A DNA stretch of 64,000 nt, taken from contig NZ_CP011502.1 in assembly GCF_001509405.1 (NCBI RefSeq), positions 434,001-498,000 on the forward strand, read 5' to 3'. Below the pieces are notes generated by a model. The model ran no database searches. It was not told where the DNA came from and saw only the letters and a list, made by a program, of their open reading frames with translations. Below, piece by piece: positions 24,692-33,245 of this stretch; position 1 is the first letter of the stretch, and each line of letters begins with the position of its first letter. Source of the DNA: Aeromicrobium erythreum (GTDB lineage: Bacteria; Actinomycetota; Actinomycetes; Propionibacteriales; Nocardioidaceae). The position numbers and the translations under genes were made by a program.

Positions 24692-25825
24692 TCAGGCGGC
24701 GCGGCGGACGTCGCCGAGCCAGGGTTCGAGGCCGTCCTCGACGACCTCCCAGTAGGGGCCGCGCTCGGCCATCTCGGTGTCGGTGAGCAGGCAGTGCTCG
24801 AAGGCGGCCTGCACGTCGTCGGGCGTGCTCGCGAGCGGCCCGGACACCAGTCCGTGCACGACGATGCGGGTGAGCGGCGCGCTCGCGCCCCACGGCGACG
24901 CCGTGCCGATGCTCAGCTGGCCGCCGGCTCCGTCCCACACGCACACGTCGGCGGGCCGGCTGGGCAGCCAGAAGGATCCGCGCGAGCGTCGGGGTCCGCC
25001 GCCGATGCGCTCGATGCTCTCGAGCAGGCGGTCGGGGTGGAAGGGGCGGTCCGAGCGCAGGTCGAGCGTCCACACGTGCTCGGACGCGTACCGCGGCAGC
25101 TCGCCGCGGCGCACGACGTCGACCCAGGCCTCGGTCACGGCGTGCAGGTGCGCCCCGTCGACCAGCGGGCCGGCGTCGAGGGCCGACGGGTCGTCGACGA
25201 CGGGCACCTGGGGGCGGGCGAGCGCTCGGAGCAGGTCGCGGGCGTCGGGCGACGACGCCCCTGCCAGCACGACGGCGTCGGCGTACTCGACGATGGCGGC
25301 GGCGGTCTCGGCCACGCCCCGCGTGTCGTCGTCGCTGGTGTGCAGCGACCGCTCGTGCAGCAGGTCGTCGCCGAGCAGGTCGCCCAGCACCGTCTCGCCG
25401 TCGAGGGCCGCGACCACGGCGGCGACGTGCACGTGCGGCGCGACGTCGGCGTAGGACTCGATGACCCGGCACGCCTGCAGCGCCTCGGCGGCCACGGGCA
25501 GGTGCGCGACGACGGTGCCCCAGCGACCGCTGGCGGCGAGCCGCTCGAGCGTCGGCACGACGTCCTCGCGCAGCGCGCAGGCCACGCAGGCGTGCTCGAG
25601 CTCGTGCACGTGCCGCTCGACGACACCGGTGAGGTCGCTGACGACGCGGGTGAGCTGCTGGTTCTCCACGTCGAGGGTGTGGCGCACGACGACGGCGGAG
25701 GGCAGGTCGAACTGCAGGCCGACGGTGACCGCCTCCATGGCCGCGTCGCCGATGCCGGTCACCAGCACGGCGGGGACGCTGCGCTCGAGGATCCGACGGC
25801 GGCTGCGACGGGGGGCGGGGCTCAT
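24692..25825 (-). CDS. mrf: CobW/P47K family protein, MRF-like ribosome hibernation factor
   Basis: 377 residues. It has the CobW layout, but the P-loop position reads [11 protein letters not shown] with no GKT, while the metal motif is present as [10 protein letters not shown]. The C-terminal CobW_C domain includes [20 protein letters not shown] degenerate P-loop plus CxxC and location in a C-minus ribosomal operon match, as I recall them, mycobacterial Rv0106/MRF, which recruits the hibernation factor MPY to alternative ribosomes under zinc starvation. It starts inside the L31B stop (4 bp overlap). The alternative is a generic zinc chaperone, but without the P-loop a classical GTPase role is unlikely. 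Confidence 0.8.
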   Translation of the reverse strand: MSPAPRRSRRRILERSVPAVLVTGIGDAAMEAVTVGLQFDLPSAVVVRHTLDVENQQLTRVVSDLTGVVERHVHELEHACVACALREDVVPTLERLAASGRWGTVVAHLPVAAEALQACRVIESYADVAPHVHVAAVVAALDGETVLGDLLGDDLLHERSLHTSDDDTRGVAETAAAIVEYADAVVLAGASSPDARDLLRALARPQVPVVDDPSALDAGPLVDGAHLHAVTEAWVDVVRRGELPRYASEHVWTLDLRSDRPFHPDRLLESIERIGGGPRRSRGSFWLPSRPADVCVWDGAGGQLSIGTASPWGASAPLTRIVVHGLVSGPLASTPDDVQAAFEHCLLTDTEMAERGPYWEVVEDGLEPWLGDVRRAA

Positions 25826-26085
25826 CGTCCGGCCTGCCCGTAGCGGCGGCGGAAGCGCTCGACGCGTCCCTCGGTGTCGACGACGCGACCCTTGCCCGTC
25901 CAGAACGGGTGGCTGGCGCTCGACACGTCGACGTCGACCACGGGCAGCGTGCGGCCGTCGACCTCGACGGTCTCGTGGTCGGCCGGGAGCCGCTCGGGGA
26001 GCGTGGAGCGCGTGACGAGCAGGAGGTCGCCGGAGCGGTCGCGGAAGGCGACCTCCTCGTAGCGGGGGTGCTGGTTCTTCTTCAC
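25822..26085 (-). CDS. rpmE2: 50S ribosomal protein L31 type B (cysteine-free)
   Basis: 87 residues, the longer type B L31 ([20 protein letters not shown], later [20 protein letters not shown]). The CxxC of type A is absent. It is first gene of the leftward operon, 55 bp from the divergent L28 start, with the candidate Zur box between them. Type B L31 replaces the zinc form when zinc is scarce in many bacteria. Confidence 0.95.
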   Translation of the reverse strand: MKKNQHPRYEEVAFRDRSGDLLLVTRSTLPERLPADHETVEVDGRTLPVVDVDVSSASHPFWTGKGRVVDTEGRVERFRRRYGQAGR

Positions 26086-26105
26086 GAAAGATCTCCGGTA
26101 GTCTG

Positions 26106-26128
26106 TTGCGAACGATTGTCATTCTACA
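26106..26128. promoter_or_regulatory. Candidate Zur box between divergent ribosomal operons
   Basis: GAACGATTGTCATTC (26110-26124) is an imperfect dyad in the AT-rich centre of the 55-bp gap. It resembles actinobacterial Zur sites built on AATGATNNTCATT. Position between two operons of cysteine-free ribosomal genes supports repression by Zn-Zur. No zur gene lies in the window. Confidence 0.6.
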
Positions 26129-26140
26129 CAGGAGGTCGCC

Positions 26141-26377
26141 GTGTCGCGCACCTGCCAGGTCACGGGGGCCACCCCCGGCTTCGGCCACCACGTCTCGCAC
26201 TCGCACCGTCGCACCAAGCGGCGCTTCGACGTCAACGTCCAGAAGAAGCGGTACTGGGTGCCGAGCCTCGGCCGCCACGTCACGCTCACCCTCAGCGCGC
26301 GCGGCATCAAGACGGTCGACGTCCGCGGCATCGACGCCGTCGTCGCCGACATCCTCGCCCGAGGGGAGCGGCTCTGA
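26141..26377 (+). CDS. rpmB: Alternative 50S ribosomal protein L28
   Basis: 78 residues from GTG, preceded by AGGAGG (26130-26135, 5 bases). bL28 features: [20 protein letters not shown] and [21 protein letters not shown]. Only one cysteine remains, so no zinc site. First gene of the rightward operon L28-L33-S14; its stop shares a base with the L33 start (TGATG). Confidence 0.95.
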   Translation: MSRTCQVTGATPGFGHHVSHSHRRTKRRFDVNVQKKRYWVPSLGRHVTLTLSARGIKTVDVRGIDAVVADILARGERL

Positions 26378-26547
26378 TGGCGAAGAGGGGCAACGAGCTG
26401 CGCCCGATCGTGAAGCTGCGCTCGACCGCCGGCACGGGCACGACCTACGTCACGCGCAAGAACCGCCGCAACGACCCCGACCGGCTGGTCCTGCGCAAGT
26501 ACGACCCGAAGATCCGCAAGCACGTCGAGTTCAAGGAGGAGCGCTGA
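26377..26547 (+). CDS. rpmG: Alternative 50S ribosomal protein L33 (cysteine-free)
   Basis: 56 residues ([20 protein letters not shown] ... [16 protein letters not shown]). bL33 fold with no CxxC pairs. TGATG coupling on both sides joins it to L28 and S14. Part of the presumed zinc-starvation ribosomal set. Confidence 0.95.
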   Translation: MAKRGNELRPIVKLRSTAGTGTTYVTRKNRRNDPDRLVLRKYDPKIRKHVEFKEER

Positions 26548-26852
26548 TGGCCAAGCGCAGCAAGATCGTCGCCAACGAGCGACGCAAGGAGACCGTGGAG
26601 CGCTACCGCGACCGACGTGACGCGCTGCGCGCGGCGTCGCGCGACACCACCCTGTCGATGGCCGAGCGGATGGACGCGTCGCGCGCCCTCGCCCGTCTGC
26701 CGCGTGACTCCTCGCCGTCGCGCGTGCGCAACCGCGACCAGGTCGACGGTCGGCCCCGGGGCCACCTGCGGGTCGCGGGGCTCTCGCGCATCCGCTTCCG
26801 CGACGGTGCGCACCGCGGCGAGCTCCCCGGCATCACGAAGTCGAGCTGGTAG
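26547..26852 (+). CDS. rpsN: Alternative 30S ribosomal protein S14 (cysteine-free)
   Basis: 101 residues, the long zinc-independent uS14 form: [20 protein letters not shown] at the N-terminus and [20 protein letters not shown] near the C-terminus, no cysteines. Coupled to L33 by TGATG. It abuts the convergent GpgS gene. An alternative S18, which often completes this operon, is not present here. Confidence 0.95.
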   Translation: MAKRSKIVANERRKETVERYRDRRDALRAASRDTTLSMAERMDASRALARLPRDSSPSRVRNRDQVDGRPRGHLRVAGLSRIRFRDGAHRGELPGITKSSW

Positions 26853-27752
26853 TCAGCCGTCGGCGCCGGGCGGGGGGAGCAGCCGCGTCTCCACCCGCTC
26901 GGGCACGAGGTCGGGCGTGCCGTCGGCCCGGCGCGTCGGCACCCAGCGCTCGTCGACCACGACGTCGCGGCCCTCGAGCACCAGGTCGAACGCCGCCCGC
27001 ACCTGCAGAGCCATCCGCCCGAGGGCGGTGAGCCCCTGGTGCTGGTGCTCGCGGCGGCCCAGGTCGGCCTGCGCCGTGGCGTCGAGACCGTGCTTGCGCA
27101 CGGCGTGCAGCAGCATGCCGACGTCGACGCCGTAGCCGCTCACGACAGGAAGGTCGACGAAGGCGTCGCGCACGAACGCGCACTCCCCGGCGAGCGGCTG
27201 GACGAAGCCGCCCAGCTCGGGCGCCCGACGGGCGATCTCCGGGCGTGCGGCGAGCTCGGTCACGCGTCCGCCGCCGCCGTCGTGGGTGGGGCGGTCGTAG
27301 AACGCCTTGACGAGCACCAGCGACGGGTCGCGGAGCAGCGGGCCGACCAGGCGGGCCACGAACGCCGGGTCGAAGCCGGTCACGTCGGCGTCGAGGAACA
27401 CGCCGACGTCGCCCTGCATCCGGGCGATGCCCGTGCGCATGGCCGCACCCTTGCCGCCGTCGAACGCGGGGTCGGGGTCGGCGACCGTGATGACCCTCGC
27501 GCCCGCGTCACGCGCGACCTGGGCGGTCGCGTCGCCCGAGCGGGAGTCGACCACGAGCACCTCGTCGACCAGGGGGACGAGGTCGCACAGGGCGGTGCGC
27601 ACGCGCTGCACGATCGCACCGATCGTCGCGGCCTCGTCGCGGGCGGGGAGGATCACCGTGACCCGACGTCCCGCCTTGGCGTCGACGAGGTCGCCGAGCG
27701 GGCGCGACGCGTCGAACGTGCGGGTCTCGAACCAGCGTCGTGCCTCAGACAA
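26853..27752 (-). CDS. gpgS: Glucosyl-3-phosphoglycerate synthase (GT81)
   Basis: 299 residues. GT-A features: VTVILPARDEAATIGAIV, VLVVDSRSGDAT, the acidic metal motif FLDADVTGFDP and PLAGECAFVRD. The enzyme moves glucose to 3-phosphoglycerate, first step of glucosylglycerate and methylglucose lipopolysaccharide synthesis in actinobacteria. The start is TTG at 27752, overlapping the FolP2-like stop by 8 bp; family alignment begins here. The folP2-gpgS order is the same as in mycobacteria (Rv1207-Rv1208, from memory). Confidence 0.9.
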   Translation of the reverse strand: MSEARRWFETRTFDASRPLGDLVDAKAGRRVTVILPARDEAATIGAIVQRVRTALCDLVPLVDEVLVVDSRSGDATAQVARDAGARVITVADPDPAFDGGKGAAMRTGIARMQGDVGVFLDADVTGFDPAFVARLVGPLLRDPSLVLVKAFYDRPTHDGGGGRVTELAARPEIARRAPELGGFVQPLAGECAFVRDAFVDLPVVSGYGVDVGMLLHAVRKHGLDATAQADLGRREHQHQGLTALGRMALQVRAAFDLVLEGRDVVVDERWVPTRRADGTPDLVPERVETRLLPPPGADG

Positions 27753-28611
27753 GGCCGCGCACCGCCCGAGCAGGGGGGCGCTCGCCGCGCAGGGTGGCCG
27801 TCATCTCCAGGACGCGTCGGGTGGCCACGACATCGTGGGTCCGGAACATCGCGCAGCCGGCCGCTGCTGTCAGAGCGGTGGTGGCCAGCGTGCCCTCGAG
27901 GCGGTCCTCGGGCGGCAGGCCCAGCGTCTCGCCGATGAAGTCCTTGCGCGACAGCGCCATGAGCACGGGCCAGCCGGTGGCCACCAGCGTGTCGGCGCGC
28001 CGGGCGAGCTCGAGGCTGTGGAACGTGTTCTTGCCGAAGTCGTGGGTGGGGTCGACGAGGACGCCCTCACGGGGCACCCCCGCGCCGACCGCGGCCTCGG
28101 CGGCACGCGTCGTGGTCGCGACGACGTCGGCCACGACGTCGTCGTAGCGCACGCGGTGCGGTCGGGTGCGGGGGAGGGCGCCGCCGGTGTGCGAGCACAC
28201 GTACCCGAGACCGTGCTCGGCGGCCACGTGCACGACGTCGGGGTCGTGCCCGGCCCACGTGTCGTTGAGCAGGTCGGCTCCCGCCGCCGCGGCCGCCTGC
28301 GCGACGTCGGCGCGCCAGGTGTCGATGCTGATGACGACGTCGGGCTCGGCCTCGCGGACCGCCTCGATGAACGGCACGGTCCGACGCACCTCCTCGGCGG
28401 AGTCCACCGCGTCGCCCGGACCGGCCTTGACGCCACCGATGTCGACGACCTCGGCCCCGTCGGCCACGGCCCGGCGGACGGCGTCGAGCGCGGTGGTCGG
28501 GTCGAACGTGGCCCCGCGGTCGTAGAACGAGTCGGGCGTGCGGTTGATGATCGCCATCACGAGGGCCCGGTCGCGGACGACGCGGCGTCCGCGGAAGGTC
28601 AGGTCGGCCAC
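27745..28611 (-). CDS. folP2: Dihydropteroate synthase homolog, FolP2 type
   Basis: 288 residues from GTG. The DHPS barrel is evident: MAIINRTPDSFYDRG (pterin loop) and LSRKDFIGETLG. Where true DHPS has DxGGESTRPG, this reads DIGGVKAGPG, the signature of the FolP2 group beside gpgS. As I recall, mycobacterial FolP2 lacks DHPS activity, so this is probably not the cell's folate enzyme. It may process a different substrate linked to the GpgS pathway. It overlaps gpgS by 8 bp. Confidence 0.85.
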   Translation of the reverse strand: MADLTFRGRRVVRDRALVMAIINRTPDSFYDRGATFDPTTALDAVRRAVADGAEVVDIGGVKAGPGDAVDSAEEVRRTVPFIEAVREAEPDVVISIDTWRADVAQAAAAAGADLLNDTWAGHDPDVVHVAAEHGLGYVCSHTGGALPRTRPHRVRYDDVVADVVATTTRAAEAAVGAGVPREGVLVDPTHDFGKNTFHSLELARRADTLVATGWPVLMALSRKDFIGETLGLPPEDRLEGTLATTALTAAAGCAMFRTHDVVATRRVLEMTATLRGERPPARAVRGLV

Positions 28612-28665
28612 GACGTCATGCTCCCAGACGGTCCCACGCGACGCTGCCCGACCAGGACGCGTCGC

Positions 28666-29562
28666 TCACGCCCCAACGGGGTGGCGCGCGATCGCCTGCT
28701 GCACGGCGTCGACCGCAGCCTGCAGGTCGGCGACGTGCGTGCCGCCCTCGACGCTCCAGCCGGGGCCGCCGAGCAGCACGTCGGTGCGGTCGGTCGCGGC
28801 GTCGAGGACGGAGGCCAGGGCGCTGCCGTCGAAGTGGACGATCGACGCCCAGAGGAAGACGGCGGCCGGCTCGAGCCGGATCGTCATGCCGGCGATCGCG
28901 CTGAACGGCGTGCGCTGCCCGAGCATGTGGCAGCCGATCTCCTGGTCGGCGAGCGCGCACTGCAGCGCGAGCAGGGGAAGGACGTGGTGCTCATCCTCCG
29001 CACAGGCCAGCAGGACGGGCCGGTGGTCCTGTCCCTTCGTGCGGCGTGACGCGAGTCGCGCGCGCAGCGCAGTGTGCAGCGCGTCGCTCACGAGATGCTC
29101 GCCGTCGACGCCCACACTGCCGCGGTACCACTCCTCGCCCACCCGACGCATCGACGGCGCGATGTGGTCGGTCCAGGCGCGGATGGTGCCGAGGTCCTCG
29201 AGCTTGCGCACGAACAGCGTCCGCAGGCCCTCGGCGTCGTAGGCGCGGGTGGCGGCGATGACGGCGTCGGCGAAGGCGTCGGCGCCCTCGGTGCGCTCCA
29301 TCGGGTCGCCGCTGATGGCGGCGCGGGCGGCGGCTGCGGGACCGAGGCCACTGTCGACGAGCAGGTGCATGCGCTGCAGTCGCTCGACGTCGGCGGCGTC
29401 GTAACGGCGGTGTCCGCCGGCACTGCGGGCGGACGGACCGAGCTCGTAACGGCGCTCCCACGTGCGCAACGTGGAGGCGGGGATGCCGAGCTTCTCCGCG
29501 ACCTCGCCCACGGACAGCAGGGTCGCCTGCTGCGCCTGGGTGGTCGGATCGGTGGCAGCCAT
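28666..29562 (-). CDS. MerR family regulator with B12-binding domain (CarH/LitR-like)
   Basis: 298 residues. Residues 15-85 form a MerR winged helix (STLRTWERRYELGPSARSAG). The rest matches a B12-binding helical bundle plus Rossmann domain: W145-x9-E155-H156 (EEWYRGSVGVDGEH) is the exact cobalamin-cap motif of CarH, and D190-x-H192 (AEDEHH) fits the cobalt-ligand position, though the following glycine is replaced by leucine. AdoCbl-dependent CarH/LitR proteins sense light. ATG at 29562 is 6 bases from a TATGAT box (leaderless). It is divergent from the WhiB3-like gene and a 10-bp-arm dyad lies between them, the likely operator. Confidence 0.85.
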   Translation of the reverse strand: MAATDPTTQAQQATLLSVGEVAEKLGIPASTLRTWERRYELGPSARSAGGHRRYDAADVERLQRMHLLVDSGLGPAAAARAAISGDPMERTEGADAFADAVIAATRAYDAEGLRTLFVRKLEDLGTIRAWTDHIAPSMRRVGEEWYRGSVGVDGEHLVSDALHTALRARLASRRTKGQDHRPVLLACAEDEHHVLPLLALQCALADQEIGCHMLGQRTPFSAIAGMTIRLEPAAVFLWASIVHFDGSALASVLDAATDRTDVLLGGPGWSVEGGTHVADLQAAVDAVQQAIARHPVGA

Positions 29563-29568
29563 GCCCCC

Positions 29569-29574
29569 ATCATA
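29569..29574 (-). promoter_or_regulatory. -10 box TATGAT for the MerR-type gene (leaderless type)
   Basis: On the minus strand TATGAT ends 6 bases before the ATG at 29562. It abuts the operator dyad beginning at 29575. Confidence 0.6.
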
Positions 29575-29628
29575 GAACTTGTTCACCCACTTGCCAACCT
29601 GAACAAGTTGTCGTTATGGTCTGAACAA
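29575..29628. promoter_or_regulatory. Operator dyad between the CarH-like and WhiB genes
   Basis: AACTTGTTCA (29576-29585) and TGAACAAGTT (29600-29609) are perfect complements 14 bp apart; a third half site TGAACAAC starts at 29622. The sites cover the -35 region of the MerR-type gene and would also affect the divergent whiB. Confidence 0.65.
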
Positions 29629-29681
29629 CAACGACCTCACCGGCACGAGTCCCCCGAGGCAGCTTCCCGAAGGAGTGCACG

Positions 29682-29975
29682 ATGGCAAACCTCAAGAACC
29701 TCCCGCTCCCGCTGCAGGAGGTCTACGAGTGGCAGTACCAGGGCGCGTGCCAAGGCCTGGAGTCCGCCCGCTTCTTCTCCCCCGACGCCGAGCGCGGCTC
29801 ACGACGACGCGACCGCGAGTCCGCGGCCAAGGCGATCTGCGCGACCTGCCCCGTCATCAACGAGTGCCGCGAGCACGCGCTGGCCGCCCGCGAGCCCTAC
29901 GGCGTGTGGGGCGGTCTGACCGAGCACGAGCGCACGGAGATCCTGGCGCAGTCGCAGCGCGACATCGCCTCCTGA
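29682..29975 (+). CDS. whiB3: WhiB family Fe-S regulator, WhiB3/WhiD-like
   Basis: 97 residues. Four cluster cysteines C23, C53, C56 and C62 (C-x29-CxxC-x5-C), then the GVWGG turn (74-78) and a C-terminal basic-poor tail. The N-terminal VYEWQYQGACQGLES and PVINECREHALAAREPYGVW segments match WhiB3 rather than WhiB1, 2 or 4. These proteins hold a redox- and NO-sensitive [4Fe-4S] cluster and bind the principal sigma factor. It has a good ribosome site (AAGGAG). Shared intergenic operator with the B12-type regulator suggests light or cobalamin input. Confidence 0.9.
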   Translation: MANLKNLPLPLQEVYEWQYQGACQGLESARFFSPDAERGSRRRDRESAAKAICATCPVINECREHALAAREPYGVWGGLTEHERTEILAQSQRDIAS

Positions 29976-29985
29976 GCGACCGGGC

Positions 29986-31137
29986 TCAGTCGGGGTCGAG
30001 GGCCGTCCGGCCCTCGGCCAACAGGTCCGCGGCGTGCTTGTCCTCGGCCGGGGCCTGCGGGTCGACGTTCCGGTCGATCTGCTCGTTGAGGTAGCGGAAC
30101 AGCTCCGCCGACGCCGCGGCGACCGGCACGGCGAGGAACGCTCCGGTCACGCCGAACAGCGTGCCGCCGGCCGTGACCGACATCAGCACGACCCCGGCGT
30201 GCAGGTTCATCGTCTTGCCCTGCAGCCACGGCGACAGCACGTTGCCCTCGAGCTGCTGGACCGCGATGACGATGAGCGCGGCGATGACCGCCGCCTTGAA
30301 GTTGTTGGTCACGAGGGTCACGAGCACGGCCAGGATCCCGCTGGCGAACGCGCCGATGATCGGGATGAACCCGCCGAAGAACGTGATGACGGCCAGCGGG
30401 ATCGCCAGCGGCACGCCGAGGATCGCCAGACCGATGCCGATGAGGACCGCGTCGATGAACGCGACGAGGCTCTGGGTGCGGATGAAGCCGCCGATGGTGC
30501 CCCACACGCGAGCGAGCAGCTCGCTCACGTGCATGCCGGCGCGCTGGCCGCCCAGCGTCGCGAGCCACGGCAGGAACCGGTGCCCGTCCTTGATGAAGAA
30601 GAACGTCAGCATCAGGATGAGCACCAGGTTCAGCACGGCGTTCGTCGCGGCGCTCAGCGTGGAGAAGATGCCCGAGCTGATGGCCGCGGCGCTGTCCTGC
30701 AGGCGGTCCTGGACGGCGGCGATCGCGCGCGTGATCTGCCCGTCGGACAACGAGAGCGGTCCGTCGGTGAGCCAGTTGCGCACCTCCTGCAGGCCGCCGG
30801 AGGCCTGCTTGGCGATGGCGGGCGCCTGACCGGCCACCTGCGGCGTGAGGATGGCGATGGTGGCCACGACGATGCCGAGGAACGTCAGCATGACGATGAG
30901 CGCGGCCAGCGTGCTGGGCACCTTGTGCCGACGCAGCCAGCTGACGGGTGGGGACAGCACCGTCGCCACGAGCAGCGCGATCGACAGCGGGAAGAAGACC
31001 ATCCAGAGGCTGCCGACCACCCAGCCGAGCACGAAGAGGGCCGCGGCCACCACGACGAGACGCAGGCCCCAGCGCTGCATGGTGGCGAAGGCCTCGTCGA
31101 TGACGACGGCCCGGTCGCGGACGCGGGGGGTGCTCAT
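29986..31137 (-). CDS. AI-2E family (PerM-like) transporter
   Basis: 383 residues with about seven or eight membrane helices. Family hallmarks: LILMLTFFFIKDGHRFLPWL, VPLAIPLAVITFFGGFIPII and LEGNVLSPWLQGKTMNLH. Members export diverse small molecules; quorum-signal export has been shown for only a few. ATG at 31137 is 7 bases from a TAGGCT box that overlaps the ung stop. Convergent with whiB3. Substrate unknown. Confidence 0.9.
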   Translation of the reverse strand: MSTPRVRDRAVVIDEAFATMQRWGLRLVVVAAALFVLGWVVGSLWMVFFPLSIALLVATVLSPPVSWLRRHKVPSTLAALIVMLTFLGIVVATIAILTPQVAGQAPAIAKQASGGLQEVRNWLTDGPLSLSDGQITRAIAAVQDRLQDSAAAISSGIFSTLSAATNAVLNLVLILMLTFFFIKDGHRFLPWLATLGGQRAGMHVSELLARVWGTIGGFIRTQSLVAFIDAVLIGIGLAILGVPLAIPLAVITFFGGFIPIIGAFASGILAVLVTLVTNNFKAAVIAALIVIAVQQLEGNVLSPWLQGKTMNLHAGVVLMSVTAGGTLFGVTGAFLAVPVAAASAELFRYLNEQIDRNVDPQAPAEDKHAADLLAEGRTALDPD

Positions 31138-31144
31138 GGGGCTC

Positions 31145-31150
31145 AGCCTA
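31145..31150 (-). promoter_or_regulatory. -10 box TAGGCT for the AI-2E-type gene (leaderless type)
   Basis: On the minus strand TAGGCT ends 7 bases before the ATG at 31137. Confidence 0.45.
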
Positions 31151-31843
31151 GGCGGACGGCTCCGCCACCGGCGGCAGCCGCCAGTCGACCGGCGCGGTGC
31201 CGAGCGTCCTGAGGTGCTCGTCGACCCGGCTGAACGGTCGCGAGCCGAAGAAGCCGCGCGACGCCGACAACGGGCTGGGGTGCGGGCTCGCGACCACCGG
31301 CACGTCGCCGAGCAGCGGCTGCAGGTCCTGCGCCTGACGTCCCCAGAGGACGGCGACGAGCGGTGCGTCGCGGGCGACGAGGGCGCGGATGGCCTGCTCG
31401 GTGACCTTCTCCCACCCCATCCCGCGGTGGCTGGCCGGGGCGCCGACGCCGACGGTGAGCACGCGGTTGAGCAGCAGCACGCCCTGCGCGGCCCAGGCGC
31501 TCAGGTCGCCGTGCGGCGACCGTGGGACGCCGAGGTCGGCCTCCAGCTCGGTGAAGAGGTTCGCGAGGCTGCGCGGGACGGGGCGCACGTCGGGCTGCAC
31601 CGAGAACGAGAGCCCCATGGGGTGTCCGGGCGTGGGGTAGGGGTCCTGACCGACGACGAGCACCTTGACGTCGGCGAACGGCTCGCGGAAGGCGCGCAGG
31701 ATCGCGTCGCCGGCCGGGAGCCAGGGACGGCCCTCGGCCGTCTCGCGGCGCAGCACGTCGCCGAGGCGGTGGATCTCGTCCTCGACCGGGGCGAGGGCGT
31801 CGGCCCAGCCGGGCCCGACGACGTCGCGGAGAGGGTGCGGCAT
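31148..31843 (-). CDS. ung: Uracil-DNA glycosylase
   Basis: 231 residues, family 1 UDG. The water-activating loop [17 protein letters not shown], the LLLNRVLTV strand and the leucine intercalation loop [19 protein letters not shown] are intact. The enzyme removes uracil from DNA to begin base-excision repair. ATG at 31843 (MPHPL) is chosen because GGTGGA lies 9 bases upstream; an ATG three codons earlier is also possible. The stop lies in the promoter of the AI-2E gene. Confidence 0.95.
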   Translation of the reverse strand: MPHPLRDVVGPGWADALAPVEDEIHRLGDVLRRETAEGRPWLPAGDAILRAFREPFADVKVLVVGQDPYPTPGHPMGLSFSVQPDVRPVPRSLANLFTELEADLGVPRSPHGDLSAWAAQGVLLLNRVLTVGVGAPASHRGMGWEKVTEQAIRALVARDAPLVAVLWGRQAQDLQPLLGDVPVVASPHPSPLSASRGFFGSRPFSRVDEHLRTLGTAPVDWRLPPVAEPSA

Positions 31844-31928
31844 GTCCCGCATTCCACCAGACGCTGGGGTGTCGTCGCCCGCCGCCGTTGCCCTGACCAC
31901 CGCCGAGGGCCGACGTCGCGGCGACGTC

Positions 31929-31934
31929 TAGACT
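31929..31934 (+). promoter_or_regulatory. -10 box TAGACT for the MFS gene
   Basis: TAGACT ends 10 bases before the GTG at 31945; too short for a normal leader with a ribosome site, so a near-leaderless transcript is likely. Confidence 0.4.
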
Positions 31935-31944
31935 GCTCGGCGCA

Positions 31945-33168
31945 GTGTCAGCCATCACCGCGTACCGCACGCTGCTGCGGATCGTCGGGCCCGCCTACGT
32001 CGTCGTAGCCTTCCTCGGGCGAGTTCCGCTTGCCATGAGCCAGATGGGCACGCTGCTGCTGGTCAGCGCCGCGACGGGACGGTACGCGCTCGGCGGTGCC
32101 GCGGCGGGAGCCCTGGCCGTCGCGAACGCCGTCGGCGCCCCGTTCTTCGGCTCGCTCGCCGACCGGGTCGGGCAGCGACCGGTGGTCCTGGCGCAGTCGT
32201 GGGCGGGCGGCGCGGGGCTCGCCGCGATCGTGTGGACCACGCAGGCGGGTGCGTCGCCGGCGGTCATCGTCGCCGTCGCCGCGCTGGCCGGTCTCGCGAC
32301 GCCGCAGATCGGGCCCCTCGCCCGGGTCCGCTGGCAGCCGATCACGAAGGACGCGCTCGACCAGCGTCGCCTCGTCGACGCGGCCTTCTCCTACGAGGGC
32401 GCCGCCGACGAGGTCTCGTTCGTGCTCGGTCCGGCCACCGTCGGCCTGCTCGCCGTCGTCGTGGCACCGGGCGACGCGCTGCTCGTGGCGGGCGGGGTGC
32501 TGGTGGCCTTCGGCTCCTGGTTCGCGCTGCACCCGACCGCGGCGCTCACGCGGCCCGAGGCCGGCGCGGCGCGGTCGACGGCGCCGGTGCTGACGGCGGT
32601 GCTCGGCGTGCTGGCGCTCGCGCAGCTCTGCATCGGCATGGTCTTCGGCGCGACCCAGACGGGCTCCACGGTGCTGGCCACCGCGCAGGGCGAGCCCGGG
32701 CAGGCGGGCCTGATCCACGCGACGCTGGGCGTCGGGAGCGCCATCGCCGGGCTCGCGATCGCGGCGCTGCCGGAGCGGATCGGGTACCCGACGCGCATGG
32801 TCGCGTCGGCGGCCGCGCTGCTCGTCCTCTCGGCGCCGCTGCTGCTCGTGCAGACGATCGGCCAGCTCGTCGCCGTCATCGCCCTGCTCGGCTTCGCGGT
32901 GGCGCCCTACATGATCAGCAACTTCGCCATGGCGGGTGAGGTGGTCGTGCCCGAGCGGGTGGGCACGGCCATGACGCTGCTCGCCGGGGCCACCGGGATC
33001 GGCTACGCCCTGGGCTCGACGCTCGCCGGCCGGCTTGCCGACCTCGGCGGCCACACCCCGGCCTTCGCGGTCACCGTGTCCGCGACCGCGCTCGCCCTCG
33101 TCGTCTCGGTCCTGTTCCGGGCGCGTCGCGGCCGCGGCGGCACGCGTCCGGACGTCCGTACGGCCTGA
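31945..33168 (+). CDS. Major facilitator superfamily transporter
   Basis: 407 residues with about twelve membrane helices. The helix 2-3 loop GSLADRVGQRP is the MFS signature; the C-terminal half is similar, ending GYALGSTLAGRLADLGGHTP. GTG start at 31945. The sequence resembles drug/metabolite efflux proteins but no substrate can be assigned. Single gene, divergent from ung. Confidence 0.88.
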   Translation: MSAITAYRTLLRIVGPAYVVVAFLGRVPLAMSQMGTLLLVSAATGRYALGGAAAGALAVANAVGAPFFGSLADRVGQRPVVLAQSWAGGAGLAAIVWTTQAGASPAVIVAVAALAGLATPQIGPLARVRWQPITKDALDQRRLVDAAFSYEGAADEVSFVLGPATVGLLAVVVAPGDALLVAGGVLVAFGSWFALHPTAALTRPEAGAARSTAPVLTAVLGVLALAQLCIGMVFGATQTGSTVLATAQGEPGQAGLIHATLGVGSAIAGLAIAALPERIGYPTRMVASAAALLVLSAPLLLVQTIGQLVAVIALLGFAVAPYMISNFAMAGEVVVPERVGTAMTLLAGATGIGYALGSTLAGRLADLGGHTPAFAVTVSATALALVVSVLFRARRGRGGTRPDVRTA

Positions 33169-33245
33169 GCGATCCGGCACGCGCCCGGCTGCCGCGACCG
33201 CCACCGGATGTGGCACGGTCGTGACGTCGAGGAGAGGGAGGCGTC

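Noticed and set aside
25826..26278. Extended frame of the CobW-like protein across L31B and the Zur region
   Set aside because: It overlaps the L31B gene in another frame and lacks homology; the ATGA overlap at 25822-25825 gives the true start.
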